From Rhynochetos jubatus (Eukaryota; Chordata; Aves; Eurypygiformes; Rhynochetidae): 64,000 nt of DNA. Below are positions 61,926-64,000 of the stretch, piece after piece. Numbering within the stretch: position 1 is the stretch's first letter; every line of letters begins with the position of its first letter. The notes beneath the pieces were generated by a model, which saw only the letters and a program-made list of their open reading frames with translations, ran no database searches and was not told the DNA's origin. A program made the position numbers and the translations under genes. The DNA is taken from contig CM050655.1 in NCBI GenBank assembly GCA_027574665.1, positions 16,115,170 through 16,179,169 on the forward strand, given 5' to 3'.

Positions 61926-64000
61926 TCACTCGGTTCTTAAAGACTACCATTCACAGAACTAAGATGTTAAACAGCAATTTCTCTAGGCTGTTTTGGGGGG
62001 GTTAATTATTTTCAAATAAAGTGTTCATTTCTGGAGCACCCTCATGCCATTCTAAATTGTTGTGGGTTTGGGTTTTTTTATTATTTCAAGCATGTACATG
62101 TGCCCTACTGTGTGCAAATGGTGATTTCATATTTGTCTGAGATCAACCCAATGGGACACTGAAAGTAGGAAAGTAAAAGCTGAATAACTGTACTACCACA
62201 TGACACCAAGGCAAGAATCTAAAAAGAAGAAATTAGGAAAATAATTATATAAGGCTACTTGTGTTATTGGATGAAACTGGTATTTTTGTTGCCAAACAAT
62301 AATTACAAACTGATTGAAATTACTAAGTAACCATTCAGATTAGTGTTCATCAGAGTTTTGTTCACATAAACACAACATGCTCATCATACTAATGATCTGA
62401 AATAAAACCCATGACTTGGCATAGTTTTCTGCACCATAACACAATTTACATTTCATTGCTAGTAAAATCAAGCTGAAACACTGCAAACCAGTTTGTCTTT
62501 ACACTGCTCACATTTTCTTTTCTGTTAATAAGCATTGAAAGGATTTTTCTCAAATAATCATTTACACCTAACACACGAAATACAATGACTTCTGTTACTA
62601 AAAATTGTCTATATACTAAAACCTCCTAGGACTATTCAAATTTCTGCATTTATATTAGTAAGGATATAATATCTTTTTCCTACTAACTAATGCATTTTTA
62701 CAAAAAAAGGATGTACATCAACGGAACCTGCAAATAGACTTTTATTTTTAATGGAAGTTAACATATTAAAGCCTTCAGTCTGTTTACAGCACACCAAATC
62801 CTTAAAACATAATATTAGGAAAAATATTCTTGTGTATACAACTCTGCAGCAGACAGAGAAGGATATTTTTGTTCAGTTGTTTGTTTTCAAATTGTCAATT
62901 TGCAAACAAAATTCATAAATGTTCCTGGATATATAAAACTGCTCATACAGTTCAGAAACTCATTTTTATATCCAGCACTAGGCCAAAATTCTGATTGGAT
63001 GAAAAATACCCTTAATCTATAGTGATCAGTTAATGTACTGCATACTAGAACTAACATGAAAATGGCAAGACAGTAGAAGTTCAGGATCTTCATAGCATTT
63101 GCATCACATGCTCATTACATAAAAAGTAATTAACCTATCACAAACATTAAGTGAAGTCTCCCAAATCTTTCATTTAGACAGACAATATAAAATGTTAATT
63201 TATAATTTATGAAAATCCTGAGTGAAACTCTCAAGCACACCTATTTAAGTCACATGAACCCAAAAACATTTTTTAAAAATCCCACACTAGTTGTCCAAGA
63301 ACTAAATTCCCTAATGCGCAGAGTATAGCAGCACAAGACAAAGGTGCGAAAAATTACCTATGTGCTGGTCTGCGCTGAACAACACTGATACGTACATAAA
63401 TATGTCTATTATGTTGAAGAACTGAACTACATATCATTAAAACCAGAGATATATAGGGAAAACGCTCCAAAGATGAGTTGACTTCAACTGTGGCAGCAAA
63501 ATCCATGAGCATTTATAAAGCCCTTAGTCCAGGAGAAATTATCTGTATTGCTCTGGAATTGACATACATACTTTCCCTGTGTCTCCAAGACTATGTCTAA
63601 TGAAGTAAAGAATCCACCACAACTCTAAGTGGATTAATCTCAGCAAAAGCAACAAGTTTTACATTAACCAGCAAATTTTCTAGGTATTCTGTAAAGGGAT
63701 ATCCTCCAGACTGAAATCCTGACCATTTACGTTTGCACACTAATAGAATAACCAGACTCTGTAAAGGTCTCCCTTACCCCCACATATCTGAAGTTATTGT
63801 TTGCAATCAACCACAAAACTGTACAGTTAAAAAGAAAAAAAAAAGGCAGGTAGAACAGTCTTAAAAGAAGGGGGTGCACTGGGGAGGAATGTGTCCACAA
63901 AAGAAATAAAAAGGTGCTTCACAAAAAGTTTCCCTTTTTCCCCCCACAATCTGGTACATTCTTAGAATAAACAAAAAACCCTGCTGTCCGATTTCAATTT
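61926..64000. other. Non-coding AT-rich DNA, no gene recognised
   Basis: An A10 run sits at 63835-63844. Short open frames only. No further repeats are recognised up to the window end. Confidence 0.65.

Noticed and set aside
1-64000. CRISPR array, operons or prokaryotic signals
   Set aside because: No spaced direct repeats, no dense coding, and CR1/MIR-like repeats show a vertebrate genome.

Overview
This window looks like a gene-free piece of a bird nuclear genome. The sequence is AT-rich and CpG-poor. It carries one well-preserved CR1 non-LTR retrotransposon 3' end (61717-61925, minus strand) whose wording matches the avian CR1 consensus, plus an older CR1 scrap (about 6236-6290). Interspersed repeats are otherwise sparse, as is usual for birds. 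I cannot name the species or the locus.

No protein-coding gene, rRNA or tRNA can be supported. The open frames are all short (about 123 codons at most), start at arbitrary ATGs, are of low complexity or hydrophobic, lie on both strands without pattern, and resemble no protein family I know. The window is best read as intergenic sequence (a gene desert) or the inside of a very long intron.

Layout: 1-6.2 kb is plain AT-rich DNA with homopolymer runs and one perfect 14-bp inverted repeat (4792-4863). 6.2-12 kb holds the CR1 scrap, a decayed tRNA-derived SINE, and G19 and G28 runs. 12.2-12.5 kb and 17.3-18.2 kb are CpG-retaining blocks that read like conserved non-coding regulatory DNA; the second contains a very good splice-acceptor look-alike. 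20.8-31.3 kb has another small CpG cluster, a G21 run, an RFX X-box-like pair, old MIR-like SINE and L2-like tail relics (29.9-30.4 kb), and the strongest regulatory candidate (30880-31320). 34.4-34.7 kb and 41.4-41.7 kb are further candidates. 38.9-50 kb has three more old repeat relics. 58-64 kb has a strong G-quadruplex motif and the clear CR1 copy.

If the CpG-retaining blocks prove conserved across amniotes, the simplest reading is a cluster of long-range enhancers around a developmental gene lying outside the window. I found no novel multi-gene system here. The interesting material is regulatory or structural and needs comparative alignment to confirm.
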